The translations under genes were made by a program, and so were the position numbers. From Microbacterium esteraromaticum (lineage in GTDB: Bacteria; Actinomycetota; Actinomycetes; Actinomycetales; Microbacteriaceae): a stretch of DNA of 64,000 bases. The notes beneath the pieces are model-generated. The model had not been told where the DNA came from. It saw only the letters and a program-made list of their open reading frames with translations, and searched no databases. The DNA is taken from contig NZ_CP043732.1 of NCBI RefSeq assembly GCF_014084045.1, positions 2,418,001-2,482,000 of the forward strand, in the 5' to 3' direction. Below, piece after piece: positions 8,588 to 16,542 of this stretch; within the stretch, counting starts at the first letter, position 1; every line of letters begins with the position of its first letter.

Positions 8588-9954
8588 AGCAGCGGACCGT
8601 TCATCTCGCCGCCACAGGAGCGCGAATCGCGACCGGCGCGGCCGTCGCGACAGCCTGCGTCCTCGGCGTCGCGGCAGCGGCGGCCGCGCCGTGGCCGACG
8701 GTGCGCGGTACGGCCGCCTCGACCACCGTGACCCCTGTGCCCGGGGATTCGACCATCGTGTGCAACGGGTCGTTCCGTGCGCTCGGCCGCGACTCCAGCC
8801 GCGCGGACCTCCTGGTCTCCGCTGCGGTGCCTCTGCTGAGACTCGACGCAGGCGACCACCAGACCACCAGCGTGCCGCTCGAGATGCCGGGTGTGCTCGG
8901 AGGAGAGGGGGCGCTGAGCATCATCGGCGAGGTGAGCGAGCGCAGCGCCCCGCTGATCTCGGCATCCGAATCGGTGACGATGGCGGACGAGGACCTGAGC
9001 GGATTCGCCGCGGCTCCGTGCCGCGAGGCGACGATGCGCTCGTGGATCGTCGGCGGCGACGGATCGACCGGCTCCTCGGACGTGCTCGTGCTGTCCAACC
9101 CCGCCGACGTCGCCGCCACGGTCGTCCTCAACGTCTACGGCACGCAGCGGACGACGGCGACGCGGATCGTGCCCCCCAAGACCCAGGTCTCGCTGTCGCT
9201 CGCATCGGTCGCCGGCGCCGAGACGCGGCCTGTCGTCGAGGTCGTCGCATCGGGTGCGCCGGTGCGCGCCGCGCTCCAGTCCGCGCACGTGCGCACACTG
9301 GACGCCGTCGGCATCGACGTTCAGGACGGAAGCGGCGGGGCACAGGAGAGCGTGCGGCTGCTCGGGGTGCAGTCGCAGCCGATCGCCGAAGGAGACGACT
9401 CGACGGGCGTCCTGGTGCGCATCCTCGCACCGTCGGATGCGGCGACGGCCACCGTGCGTGTGCGCGGAGGTGGAGGCGACCTCGGGGCCGACGAGTACAC
9501 GATCGACCTCTCAGCCGGGGTCCCCGCGGAGATCTCGCTGAGCGGCATCCCGGCCGGCGCGCATGACATCGAGATCGACGCGACCGCGCCGATCGTGGCC
9601 GCGGCACGGCAGACCGCCAGAGCCGACGGCCGGGAGGACTTCAGCTGGATGCTCCCGGCGCCCCAGCTGACCGGCACCGTGCCGTTCACCGTGCCGAGCG
9701 GTGCCCCTGCTGCTCTGCATCTGCGCAACGCCGAGCAGCGCCCCGTGACCGTCACCCTGGAAGGTGCGGACCCTCAGACGATCGAGCTGCCCGCAGGCGG
9801 CTCGACGCAGGTCGACGTGCGCGCGGGAGGACACCGGATGACCACCGCAGGATCCGTGCATGCCGCCATCGGGCTGATGGGCGACGCTGCCATCGCGGGA
9901 TGGCCGCTGTGGGCGCCTCCGGCGACCCAGCAGCCGATCGTCGTGCGCCCCTGA
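8584..9954 (+). CDS. DUF5719 family secreted or membrane-anchored protein
   Basis: A 456-residue protein with an N-terminal hydrophobic segment at about residues 14-36 (a signal anchor or uncleaved signal peptide), followed by a long extracytoplasmic region rich in beta-forming Val/Thr/Ala stretches. It starts inside the last codon of the glycosyltransferase gene, so the two products are made together and the protein probably helps the same envelope-glycan process outside the membrane. A pair of well-spaced cysteines (CNGSF near residue 60 and PCREA near 140) could form a disulfide. No catalytic motif is seen. It ends four bases before the stop of the convergent zincin-like gene. Confidence 0.75.
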   Translation: MKQRTVHLAATGARIATGAAVATACVLGVAAAAAAPWPTVRGTAASTTVTPVPGDSTIVCNGSFRALGRDSSRADLLVSAAVPLLRLDAGDHQTTSVPLEMPGVLGGEGALSIIGEVSERSAPLISASESVTMADEDLSGFAAAPCREATMRSWIVGGDGSTGSSDVLVLSNPADVAATVVLNVYGTQRTTATRIVPPKTQVSLSLASVAGAETRPVVEVVASGAPVRAALQSAHVRTLDAVGIDVQDGSGGAQESVRLLGVQSQPIAEGDDSTGVLVRILAPSDAATATVRVRGGGGDLGADEYTIDLSAGVPAEISLSGIPAGAHDIEIDATAPIVAAARQTARADGREDFSWMLPAPQLTGTVPFTVPSGAPAALHLRNAEQRPVTVTLEGADPQTIELPAGGSTQVDVRAGGHRMTTAGSVHAAIGLMGDAAIAGWPLWAPPATQQPIVVRP

Positions 9955-9958
9955 GCGG

Positions 9959-10387
9959 TCAGTGGTCGCGGCCGTCCGGACCGAGCTCCCAGGGCTCGCG
10001 ACCGACGTACTCGGCTGCGGCGTGGAAGACCGCGCTCTCCACCGCCATCCGGCGGTGCGACGCATCGTCGTGACCCTTCGGAAGCAGGCGCTCGATCGGC
10101 ACCCGATAGAGCGTCACCCGCTGCGTCGTCTGGTCGGCGCGCCAGAGCGGGATGCCGTCGCCGCGATCGTGCGCCGGCATCGCGGCGATCTCGAAGCGCA
10201 CGTCGCGCAGCTCCTCCCACGTGCCGCGCAGATACTCGACGGCGCTGCCCACGGTGATCTCGAACCTGTCGAGACGACCGTCGAGGGGCGGCAGGGGAGG
10301 GCGGACGACCTCGCTGCGACCGAGGCGGCCGTGTCGTCCGTGTCGTGCACCCCGCCGCGGGGCGGGGGCGGAGCGTCGGCCGGGCAT
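9959..10387 (-). CDS. Zincin-like metallopeptidase family protein without HExxH
   Basis: This 142-residue protein matches the small metallopeptidase-family (DUF1025-like) protein kept beside whiB2 and DUF3499 in actinobacteria (Rv3259 in M. tuberculosis). It begins with a basic, disordered head (about 30 residues), followed by RFEITVGSAVEYLRG, VTLYRVPIERLL, and ESAVFHAAAEYVGREPWEL. The helix that normally carries HExxH has only a single histidine in VFHAAAEYV, so zinc protease activity is doubtful. A TAGACT box six bases before the ATG points to a leaderless transcript. It is divergent from the DUF3499 gene. Confidence 0.75.
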   Translation of the reverse strand: MPGRRSAPAPRRGARHGRHGRLGRSEVVRPPLPPLDGRLDRFEITVGSAVEYLRGTWEELRDVRFEIAAMPAHDRGDGIPLWRADQTTQRVTLYRVPIERLLPKGHDDASHRRMAVESAVFHAAAEYVGREPWELGPDGRDH

Positions 10388-10393
10388 GTCGAA

Positions 10394-10399
10394 AGTCTA
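10394..10399 (-). promoter_or_regulatory. -10 box for leaderless zincin-like gene
   Basis: TAGACT on the minus strand, with a six-base spacer to the ATG at 10387. It faces the TAGGGT box of the divergent DUF3499 gene 43 bases away, so the two genes share a compact regulatory region. Confidence 0.45.
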
Positions 10400-10441
10400 T
10401 GCGCTGCCGCGCGGCGACGGCGCAGTCGCGCCGCCCGGTCG

Positions 10442-10447
10442 TAGGGT
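10442..10447 (+). promoter_or_regulatory. -10 box for leaderless DUF3499 gene
   Basis: TAGGGT stands eight bases before the ATG at 10456, which fits a leaderless or nearly leaderless transcript. Confidence 0.45.
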
Positions 10448-10455
10448 GAGGGACG

Positions 10456-10698
10456 ATGGACGAAACACTCCGCCTCGACCCGCACCTGGAAGTCGATGAA
10501 AGGCTCTGCTCGAAGGTCGCCTGCGCGCGCGAGGCCGTCGCCACCCTCACCTTCGACTACGGCGATCAGATGGCTGCGCTCGGCCCGCTGGGGCCAGGTG
10601 GCGATCCGCACGCACACGACCTGTGCGCGCACCACGCCGAGCGACTCTCCGTCCCTGCCGGCTGGCTGGTGATCCGCCACGAGGCGATGCGCGCCTGA
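10456..10698 (+). CDS. DUF3499 family small protein, possible metal binding
   Basis: An 80-residue protein of the actinobacterial DUF3499 family (Rv3258c type). The family landmarks are all present: LCSKVACAREAVATLTFDY with two cysteines, ALGPLGPGGDPHAHDLC, and HHAERLSVPAGW. The cysteines and the paired histidines (PHAHDLCAHH) look like a small metal site, though no function is established for the family. It is divergent from the zincin-like gene and lies in the conserved whiB2 neighbourhood. Confidence 0.8.
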   Translation: MDETLRLDPHLEVDERLCSKVACAREAVATLTFDYGDQMAALGPLGPGGDPHAHDLCAHHAERLSVPAGWLVIRHEAMRA

Positions 10699-10762
10699 CG
10701 GTCGGTGGAACCCCGAGAGCGAATCGGGGACGACCCTGATGTCTGATCGGCTCATCGTCGCC

Positions 10763-10810
10763 TAGCCTGAACCTCAGGGGGAGCTAGGGGGCTGCCCCGG
10801 AGAGGCAGCC
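10763..10810 (+). promoter_or_regulatory. Promoter box and start-codon hairpin of the export operon
   Basis: A TAGCCT -10-like box (10763-10768) precedes a leader of about 40 bases. The leader ends in a perfect 7-bp hairpin: GGCTGCC (10790-10796) pairs with GGCAGCC (10804-10810), which directly abuts the ATG at 10811. The 7-base loop holds most of the Shine-Dalgarno sequence. A shorter competing stem, GGGG-CTG-CCCC at 10788-10798, shares bases with the left arm. The arrangement could control translation of the adaptor gene; this is inference. Confidence 0.4.
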
Positions 10811-11740
10811 ATGATCGTCTGGCGTCGTGTCATCGTTCCCGTTCTCTTCGTCCTGGTGCTCGGCGCGGCAGCGCTGGCGCTGATGAAGATCGCATTCCTG
10901 CCGGACACCGCGAGCGCCGAGCCCACGGGACCCTCCGCCGGCGTCGCCGAGCCGGTCGTCGCCGTCGCGCGAGGGTCGCTGGTCAATGAGCTCGAACTCG
11001 ACGGGAGCATCGCGCGCGACGACGCGTACCCCGTCCGCAGCGCGACCGATGGAGTGGTGACCGCCGTGCACGTCGCGGACGGCGACACCGTACAGCAGGG
11101 GCAGCTGCTGGTGACCGTCAAGCAGAACGACCCGGTGCGCACCGTCACGATCGTGGCCCCGGAGGCGGGGGAGATCTCCGAGCTCGCCCTGATGAAGGGG
11201 CAGGCCTCGTCGATCGGCGGTGAGGTGCTCACCCTCACCCCGGCTCGCCATCACGTGCTCGCCACCGTGGAGCCCGCCCAGCTCTATCGCCTCGTGAACA
11301 CGCCGTCAGAGGCCACCGTGACGATCAACGGAGGGCCCGCGCCCTTCGCCTGCACAGGCGTGCGCGTGCAGATCGCAGAGGACGGCACCGCGAGCGTGCG
11401 CTGCGCGGTGCCGGCTGATCAGACCGTGTTCGCCGGGCTCCCGGTGTCGCTCGCCCTCGCCCTGGGCAAGGTCGACGACGCCCTCGTCGTCCCCGTGACA
11501 GCGGTGAAGGGCGGTGCGGGCAGCGGAGTGGTCTGGGTGGAAGCCGGCGAGGGAGGAGAACCCGAGGAGCGGAAGGTGACGCTCGGCGTCAACGACGGCG
11601 AGCAGGTGGAGGTGCTCGACGGGCTGGCGGAGGGCGACTCGATCCGTCAGTTCGTGCCTGGCTTCGCCGTACCCGTGCAGGAGCAGTGCTACGACGACGG
11701 TGCGGGCGGCGAGTTCTGCGAGACGGGGACGAGCTGGTGA
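10811..11740 (+). CDS. Membrane-fusion/adaptor subunit of MacB-type exporter
   Basis: A 309-residue protein with one N-terminal membrane anchor (about residues 5-28) and an outside part with the HlyD/MacA plan: a lipoyl-like half (VRSATDGVVTAVHVADGDTVQQGQLLVTV, here cited only as residues about 75-104) and a beta-barrel-like C-terminal region. It lacks the long coiled-coil hairpin of Gram-negative MacA, as usual in monoderms. The gene overlaps the ATPase gene by GTGA and forms a three-gene operon with it and an FtsX-type permease. The complex should move a peptide, lipid or drug out of the membrane; the cargo is not evident. The C-terminus has two cysteines (QCYDDG and EFCETG) that may pair. 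Confidence 0.83.
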   Translation: MIVWRRVIVPVLFVLVLGAAALALMKIAFLPDTASAEPTGPSAGVAEPVVAVARGSLVNELELDGSIARDDAYPVRSATDGVVTAVHVADGDTVQQGQLLVTVKQNDPVRTVTIVAPEAGEISELALMKGQASSIGGEVLTLTPARHHVLATVEPAQLYRLVNTPSEATVTINGGPAPFACTGVRVQIAEDGTASVRCAVPADQTVFAGLPVSLALALGKVDDALVVPVTAVKGGAGSGVVWVEAGEGGEPEERKVTLGVNDGEQVEVLDGLAEGDSIRQFVPGFAVPVQEQCYDDGAGGEFCETGTSW

Positions 11741-12537
11741 CGCTCGTCGCGCTGAAGGACGTCGCACGCAGCGTCCTGCTTCCGGACGACACCAGACTGG
11801 AGATCCTGCGTGGTGTCAGTCTCGAGGTCGAGGCCGGTGATCACGTCTCGATCGTCGGCCGGTCGGGTTCGGGGAAATCGACCCTTCTCAACATCCTCGG
11901 GATGCTCGACGCCCCCACCACGGGTACGGTGTCGTTCGCGGGCCGGGAGGTCGGCCGCATGCGCGCCGGGCGCCTCGACCGGCTTCGCGGCGATCACGTC
12001 GGGTTCGTCTTCCAGCAGTTCAACCTGCTGCCGGGGCGCACCGCGATCGAGAACGTCATGATGCCGCTCGGGCACGCCAGGGGACGGATGTTCCGGCACC
12101 GGCACAGGATCGCAGGCGAGATGCTCGAGAGAGTGGGACTCGGCCACCGGATCGAGCAGATCGCCGATCGGCTCTCCGGCGGCGAGCAGCAGCGCGTGGC
12201 CATCGCGAGGGCGCTGGTGCGCAGACCCACCCTGATCCTCGCCGACGAGCCGACCGGCGCGCTCGACATCGACACGGGCGCGAGCGTCATGGCGCTGCTG
12301 GACGAGGTGGCCACCGAGACCGAGGCCGCCCTCGTCACGATCACGCACGACCTGCACGTCGCCGCGAGGGCTCGAAGGCACTACCGGCTGGACGGCGGCG
12401 TGCTCAGCCCCGCAGACCTGCGTCGCGCGTTCGCCGCCTCGACCCTGCAGGGCGACGACGCCGCAGCCGGACTGAGTGCGAGCGTGCCCTCGGGCGCGGT
12501 CTCCGCGTCGTCGCTCGCGGCGGAGCAGCGGGCATGA
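11737..12537 (+). CDS. ABC transporter ATP-binding protein, MacB/LolD type
   Basis: A 266-residue ATPase with the full set of ABC motifs: Walker A GRSGSGKST, Q-loop FQQFNLLPGRT, signature LSGGEQQR, Walker B ILADEPTGALD and the switch histidine in VTITHD. This is the MacB/LolD/FtsE class, which powers FtsX-type permeases rather than importers. I chose the GTG at 11737, which overlaps the adaptor stop codon; an upstream in-frame ATG would intrude into the adaptor gene. An Ala/Ser-rich tail of about 40 residues follows the ATPase core. It is coupled by ATGA to the permease gene. Confidence 0.9.
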   Translation: MTLVALKDVARSVLLPDDTRLEILRGVSLEVEAGDHVSIVGRSGSGKSTLLNILGMLDAPTTGTVSFAGREVGRMRAGRLDRLRGDHVGFVFQQFNLLPGRTAIENVMMPLGHARGRMFRHRHRIAGEMLERVGLGHRIEQIADRLSGGEQQRVAIARALVRRPTLILADEPTGALDIDTGASVMALLDEVATETEAALVTITHDLHVAARARRHYRLDGGVLSPADLRRAFAASTLQGDDAAAGLSASVPSGAVSASSLAAEQRA

Positions 12538-13745
12538 GCGCGTTCGTCGGTGCGCTCTCGGACGCCTGGTCGGAGATCCGGGTGCACAAGCTGCGCGTTC
12601 TGCTGAGCCTGATCGGCATCGCCGTCTCGGTCGCCGCGCTGACCGCCGTGGTCGCGATCTCCGATATCGCGTTGCAGGCTCAGACCGAGGAGTTCGATCG
12701 CTACGGCGGCCGGGTCGCGACGATCGTCGTGGCTCCCGCCGGCGCGACAGGACCGGTCGACGCGGATGCCTTCCACGAGCGCTTCGAGAGGGTCAGCGAG
12801 CGCTTCGACTTCAGCCACGTCTCGCGCCTCGTCGAGGGGATGATGCTGCCCGTCCAGGCGCCGGACGGGGTGCGAGACACCGCCGCGCGCCTCGTCGATC
12901 CGGCCTACGCCGTCATCCACCGGGAGAAGCTGCTGACCGGTCGCGAGTTCCGCCTCGACGACGTCGAGGCGCTGGCGCCGCCTGTGATCCTCTCCGAGCC
13001 GCTGTGGGACGTGCTCGGTCGCGTCCCGATGGAGCAGCACCCGACCCTCACCCTCACCGGCGCCGCGGGAGGCACCTACCAGGTGGTGGGCGTGCGGCCG
13101 AGGCAGGGACCGTGGGACGAGGAGAAGCGCATCGACCTGCTGTACGACTCGTTCGGCTCCCGCGTCGACGGCCTCCCGCAGGAGGCCATGCTGCGTTACG
13201 ACATCTGGGTCGGTGAGCATGAGGTCGCCGAGGTCGGCCGATCCCTGGCCGCGGATCTCCGAGCGGGCATGCCTGCGGGAGACTCGGTGGCGGTGACCAG
13301 GGCGGACTGGGCGGCTTCGACGGGGTTCCAGCAGAGCCAGCGGATGACGGAGCTCATCCTCAGCGGCATCGCCGTGCTGATCCTCGCGCTCGGCGCGCTG
13401 AGCCTGATCAACATCCAGCTGGTCGCCATGCGCCAGCGGGTGCGCGAGATCGGCGTGCGGCGTGCGTTCGGCGCCACAGCGGGACGGATCTTCACCACCG
13501 TGCTGCTGGAGAGCCTGGTGGCGACCACGGTCGCCGGCGTCATCGGGATCGCGGTCGTCGTGGCTGTGCTGCGCTCGCCGCTGCTCATCGAGTCGATCTT
13601 CCCCGCACTCGTCGACGTGCCCCCGTTCCCGATCCGCGCCGCTCTGACAGGGCTGCTGGCCGCCGTCGTGGTCGGTGCGCTCGCAGGGTTCGTCCCTGCG
13701 CTGGTCGCGCTGCGGGTGAAGGTGATCGACGCGATCCGGTTCTGA
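12534..13745 (+). CDS. FtsX-like ABC transporter permease (MacB-type)
   Basis: A 403-residue permease with the four-helix MacB layout: one helix near the N-terminus (about residues 19-41), a large extracytoplasmic MacB core domain, and three helices in the last 130 residues. The coupling-helix region MRQRVREIGVRRAFGAT is typical of FtsX-family proteins. It overlaps the ATPase gene by ATGA and closes the operon. With the adaptor and ATPase it forms a mechanotransmission-type exporter, in monoderm bacteria usually for antimicrobial peptides or lipids. No two-component system lies next to it to suggest the inducer. Confidence 0.88.
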   Translation: MSAFVGALSDAWSEIRVHKLRVLLSLIGIAVSVAALTAVVAISDIALQAQTEEFDRYGGRVATIVVAPAGATGPVDADAFHERFERVSERFDFSHVSRLVEGMMLPVQAPDGVRDTAARLVDPAYAVIHREKLLTGREFRLDDVEALAPPVILSEPLWDVLGRVPMEQHPTLTLTGAAGGTYQVVGVRPRQGPWDEEKRIDLLYDSFGSRVDGLPQEAMLRYDIWVGEHEVAEVGRSLAADLRAGMPAGDSVAVTRADWAASTGFQQSQRMTELILSGIAVLILALGALSLINIQLVAMRQRVREIGVRRAFGATAGRIFTTVLLESLVATTVAGVIGIAVVVAVLRSPLLIESIFPALVDVPPFPIRAALTGLLAAVVVGALAGFVPALVALRVKVIDAIRF

Positions 13746-13759
13746 CCTCGATCAGGGGA

Positions 13760-14569
13760 TCAGATGCGGATGCGCCGTCCGCTGAGTCGCTCGGCGCGGT
13801 CGTCGGCGATCGACAGTGCCCGCTGCTCGCGCTCGCGGCGGAGCACGGTCACGCCGAGCAGCAGCTCCTCGGGCGAGACCGCGGGGATCGGCGAGATGAA
13901 CGGCTGTGCCTCGGCCGCCAGCTCGTGGGCGACGCTGCTGCGCGCGGCGGGCGAGAGGCGCTGCGCGTTCGCGAGGAACTGCGAGATGCGCCGCGCCAGT
14001 CGATCCGGCATCCGGGCCACATCGGCGACCGTCGCCCACCCTGCGAGCGACGGCGGGAGGTGCGGCTGGTGCGCCGGCAGCGCGGGCGTGCGCACCCGCT
14101 GCGAGTAGGTCCCGGCGACCAGGTCGCCGAGCCGCTGCGAGCGCGCGGTGAGCGCTCCGGTGATGACCGCGGCCCCGCCGAAGGTCATGTACACCTCGAG
14201 CACGCCGATGAGAGCGCGGATGAACGTGTGCCGGAACGTGATCGCCCCGCCGTCGGTGCGCACGATCCGCCCGCCGACCGCGAGCTTTCCTACGCTGCGG
14301 CCCCGCATCGCCACCTCGACGGTGATCGGGAGCACGAGGAAGCTCAGCACGGCCGCGCAGATCGTGAGGATGCGCATCGTGTGCTCCGTCAAGAGCCCCT
14401 CGGACATCAGCCAGACCTGCAGCACGACGACGGCGATGAACAGCGCGAACCCGATCGCCATGTCGATCAGCGCGCCGGCGGCGCGCAGCACGAAGCCCAC
14501 AGGCTGCACGTCGATGGCGACGGCTTCTCCGGACAGGATCTCCTGCTCGTCGGTGATCGTGGCGGACAT
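13760..14569 (-). CDS. RDD family membrane protein
   Basis: A 269-residue protein with an RDD domain in the first 150 residues: VQPVGFVLRAAGALIDM, two to three further hydrophobic helices, and MRGRSVGKLAVGGRIVR, the usual RDD core. The C-terminal 110 residues are hydrophilic and predicted to be in the cytoplasm. RDD proteins are small transport- or membrane-related proteins without a settled role. In mycobacteria the family sits beside the SpoIIM, DUF58 and MoxR genes (Rv3695-Rv3692 region); the same set is present here but separated by aquaporin, fur and katG genes. The start overlaps or nearly overlaps the divergent spoIIM-like gene. Confidence 0.85.
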   Translation of the reverse strand: MSATITDEQEILSGEAVAIDVQPVGFVLRAAGALIDMAIGFALFIAVVVLQVWLMSEGLLTEHTMRILTICAAVLSFLVLPITVEVAMRGRSVGKLAVGGRIVRTDGGAITFRHTFIRALIGVLEVYMTFGGAAVITGALTARSQRLGDLVAGTYSQRVRTPALPAHQPHLPPSLAGWATVADVARMPDRLARRISQFLANAQRLSPAARSSVAHELAAEAQPFISPIPAVSPEELLLGVTVLRREREQRALSIADDRAERLSGRRIRI

Positions 14570-14572
14570 GAG

Positions 14573-14578
14573 TACAGT
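14573..14578 (+). promoter_or_regulatory. -10 box for SpoIIM-like gene, supports GTG start
   Basis: TACAGT is followed by a 7-base spacer and a GTG at 14586. The geometry matches the other leaderless starts in the window and argues for GTG 14586 over the in-frame ATG at 14568, which would overlap the divergent RDD start codon. Confidence 0.45.
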
Positions 14579-14585
14579 AAATCAG

Positions 14586-15575
14586 GTGGATGCCGATGCC
14601 CTCACCGACGCACGCCGCCCGGAGTGGGAGCGGCTGGACGCTCTGAGCCGCCGACGTCGGCTCAGCGGAGCCGAAGTGGACGAGCTGATCGTCCGATACC
14701 GGGCGGCATCCGCCGATCTCGCCGAGCTGAAGACCTCGGTGGGCGATTCGCCGCAGGGCGCCTACCTGTCGACCGTCCTCGCTGCCGCGCGTCTCAGATT
14801 CACCGGTGCGAACGACAACGTGCTCGCGCAGGCGCGCCGCTTCTTCTCCTTGCAGCTGCCGGCGGCGCTCTATCGGATCCGCTGGACGACCGGCATCGTC
14901 GCCGTGGCGTTCGTTCTCGTCGTGCTGATCAGCGGGGCGTGGATCGCGTCCGACCCTGCGAGGATCGCCGCGCTCGGTCCGCCCGAGGTGCTGAAGCAGT
15001 ATGCCGAGGAGGACTTCGTCGACTACTACGGCCCGATGGCCTCGTTCGCCGGCATGGTCTGGCTCAACAACGCCTGGATCGCGATGCAGTGCGTGCTCTT
15101 CGGCGTGACCGGCGCCTGGCCGGTGTGGATGCTCATCCAGAACGCACTGGGCCTCGGCGTCGCCGCCGCCGTGATGTCGGCATACGGTCACCTGGACACG
15201 ATGGTGCTGCACATCCTGCCGCATGGGCTGCTCGAGCTCACCGCGATCTTCGTCGCGTCGGCGGCCGGTCTGCACGTCTTCTGGGCATGGGCGGCGCCGG
15301 GGCGGCGCACGAGGGCGGAGTCGCTCGCGGCCGGAGGCCGCTCACTCGCCACCGTCGCGATCGGGCTGGTGTTCGTGCTGCTGCTGTCGGGGCTGGTGGA
15401 GGGCTTCGTGACCGGCTCGAACCTGGCGTGGCCGGTGAAGATCGGGATCGGGGCCGTCGCGCTCGGGGCGTTCCTCTTCTACATGCTCGTCATCGGGCGC
15501 CGCGCGGCCAGGCGCGGGGAGAGCGGCGACCTGGTCGAGTACGAGGCGGGGACGCCGACGCTCACCGCCGGCTGA
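14586..15575 (+). CDS. Stage II sporulation protein M (SpoIIM/DUF95) family membrane protein
   Basis: A 329-residue protein with an N-terminal cytoplasmic helical part (about 100 residues, with PEWERLDAL and RRLSGAEVDELI) and about five to six membrane helices. The first helix is followed by an outer loop with EEDFVDYYGPMASF, and later come LNNAWIAMQCVLFG and HGLLELTAIF, the DUF95 hallmarks. Members occur widely in non-sporulating actinobacteria beside MoxR and DUF58 genes, where they are thought to work in membrane assembly or stress. The start is uncertain: GTG 14586 fits family length and a leaderless promoter; ATG 14568 adds six residues. The 3' end overlaps the convergent aquaporin gene by 14 bases. 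Confidence 0.85.
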   Translation: MDADALTDARRPEWERLDALSRRRRLSGAEVDELIVRYRAASADLAELKTSVGDSPQGAYLSTVLAAARLRFTGANDNVLAQARRFFSLQLPAALYRIRWTTGIVAVAFVLVVLISGAWIASDPARIAALGPPEVLKQYAEEDFVDYYGPMASFAGMVWLNNAWIAMQCVLFGVTGAWPVWMLIQNALGLGVAAAVMSAYGHLDTMVLHILPHGLLELTAIFVASAAGLHVFWAWAAPGRRTRAESLAAGGRSLATVAIGLVFVLLLSGLVEGFVTGSNLAWPVKIGIGAVALGAFLFYMLVIGRRAARRGESGDLVEYEAGTPTLTAG

Positions 15576-16350
15576 GAGGGAGGGCCTCTGAGCCGTCCGA
15601 CCCGGCGACGCCGTCGAAGAGCGCCCGGTACGCGATCCCGATGACGGCCGCACCCAGTGCGGGGAACACGAGGAAGACCCACAGCTGAGCCAGCGGCTCG
15701 ACGCCGCCGTAGATCGCAGTGGCGATCGAGCGCGCCGGGTTGGCCGAGCCCCCTGAGATCGGGATGGCGACGAACTGGACGGCCGCGAAGGCGAGACCGA
15801 CCGCGACGCCGCCCTGCGCAGTGCCGCGTTCGGGGTGAGTGACGCCGAGGAAGACGAGCACGAGCAGGATGCTCAGGATGACCTCGAGGACGATCGCCGC
15901 CGGCATCCCGAACCCGCCGGGGGAGAGCGCGCCCCAGCCCGTGCTTGCGAATCCGGCGTCCTGAGCGCTCTCCAGCCACGCATCGGGGCCGAAGAGCCCG
16001 ACGACGATGAGCGCCGTCGAGGCGATGACGCCTCCGACCACCTGCGCGATCACATAGGGCAGCGCATCGCGCCACGGGATGCGGCCTGCTGCGGCTGCCC
16101 CGATCGTCAGTGCGGGGGTGAAATGGCCTCCGGAGATCGGGGCGAGTGAGGCGAAGGCGGCCAGCATCGCCATCCCGAAGGCGAGAGCGACGGCCAGGTA
16201 CACGCCCGAGCCCGCGCCGGGGTCCGCGAGCAGATCCACCGTGAACAGGGCCGTGCCCACCCCGACGAACACGATGAGGAACGAGCCGAAGCCCTCAGCG
16301 GTGAGCCGAGCGCTCAGCGATGGCGTCGACGGGGGCGGGGTCACAGTCAT
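15562..16350 (-). CDS. Aquaporin/MIP family channel with atypical first pore motif
   Basis: A 262-residue protein with six hydrophobic helices and the internal repeat of aquaporins. The second pore motif is standard (GSANPARS), but the first, normally NPA, reads TPA in GGHFTPALT. That change sits at the pore constriction and could alter selectivity; a sequence error cannot be excluded. The start is taken at ATG 16350, with GGAGAG six bases upstream; a TTG at 16362 is less likely. The gene diverges from a second, more standard aquaporin gene 192 bases away, so water or small-solute flux appears to be handled by the pair. It lies between blocks that are contiguous in other actinobacteria. Confidence 0.85.
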   Translation of the reverse strand: MTVTPPPSTPSLSARLTAEGFGSFLIVFVGVGTALFTVDLLADPGAGSGVYLAVALAFGMAMLAAFASLAPISGGHFTPALTIGAAAAGRIPWRDALPYVIAQVVGGVIASTALIVVGLFGPDAWLESAQDAGFASTGWGALSPGGFGMPAAIVLEVILSILLVLVFLGVTHPERGTAQGGVAVGLAFAAVQFVAIPISGGSANPARSIATAIYGGVEPLAQLWVFLVFPALGAAVIGIAYRALFDGVAGSDGSEALPLSRR

Positions 16351-16542
16351 CGCACTCTCCAAATCACACAGCGGTGCGCTTCATGATCCCTCCAAACCAT
16401 GCGCGCCGCAGGAAGGCTCGCCGCGTCAACGGCGGCCGGCGCGCCGGGCTGGCGGTAGATTGTGGTCGCGCGGCTCGTGCCGTGCGGACGACGGGCGCTC
16501 TCGCACCGTCCTCCTCGGTCTGACACAAGAACGGATCCACTC

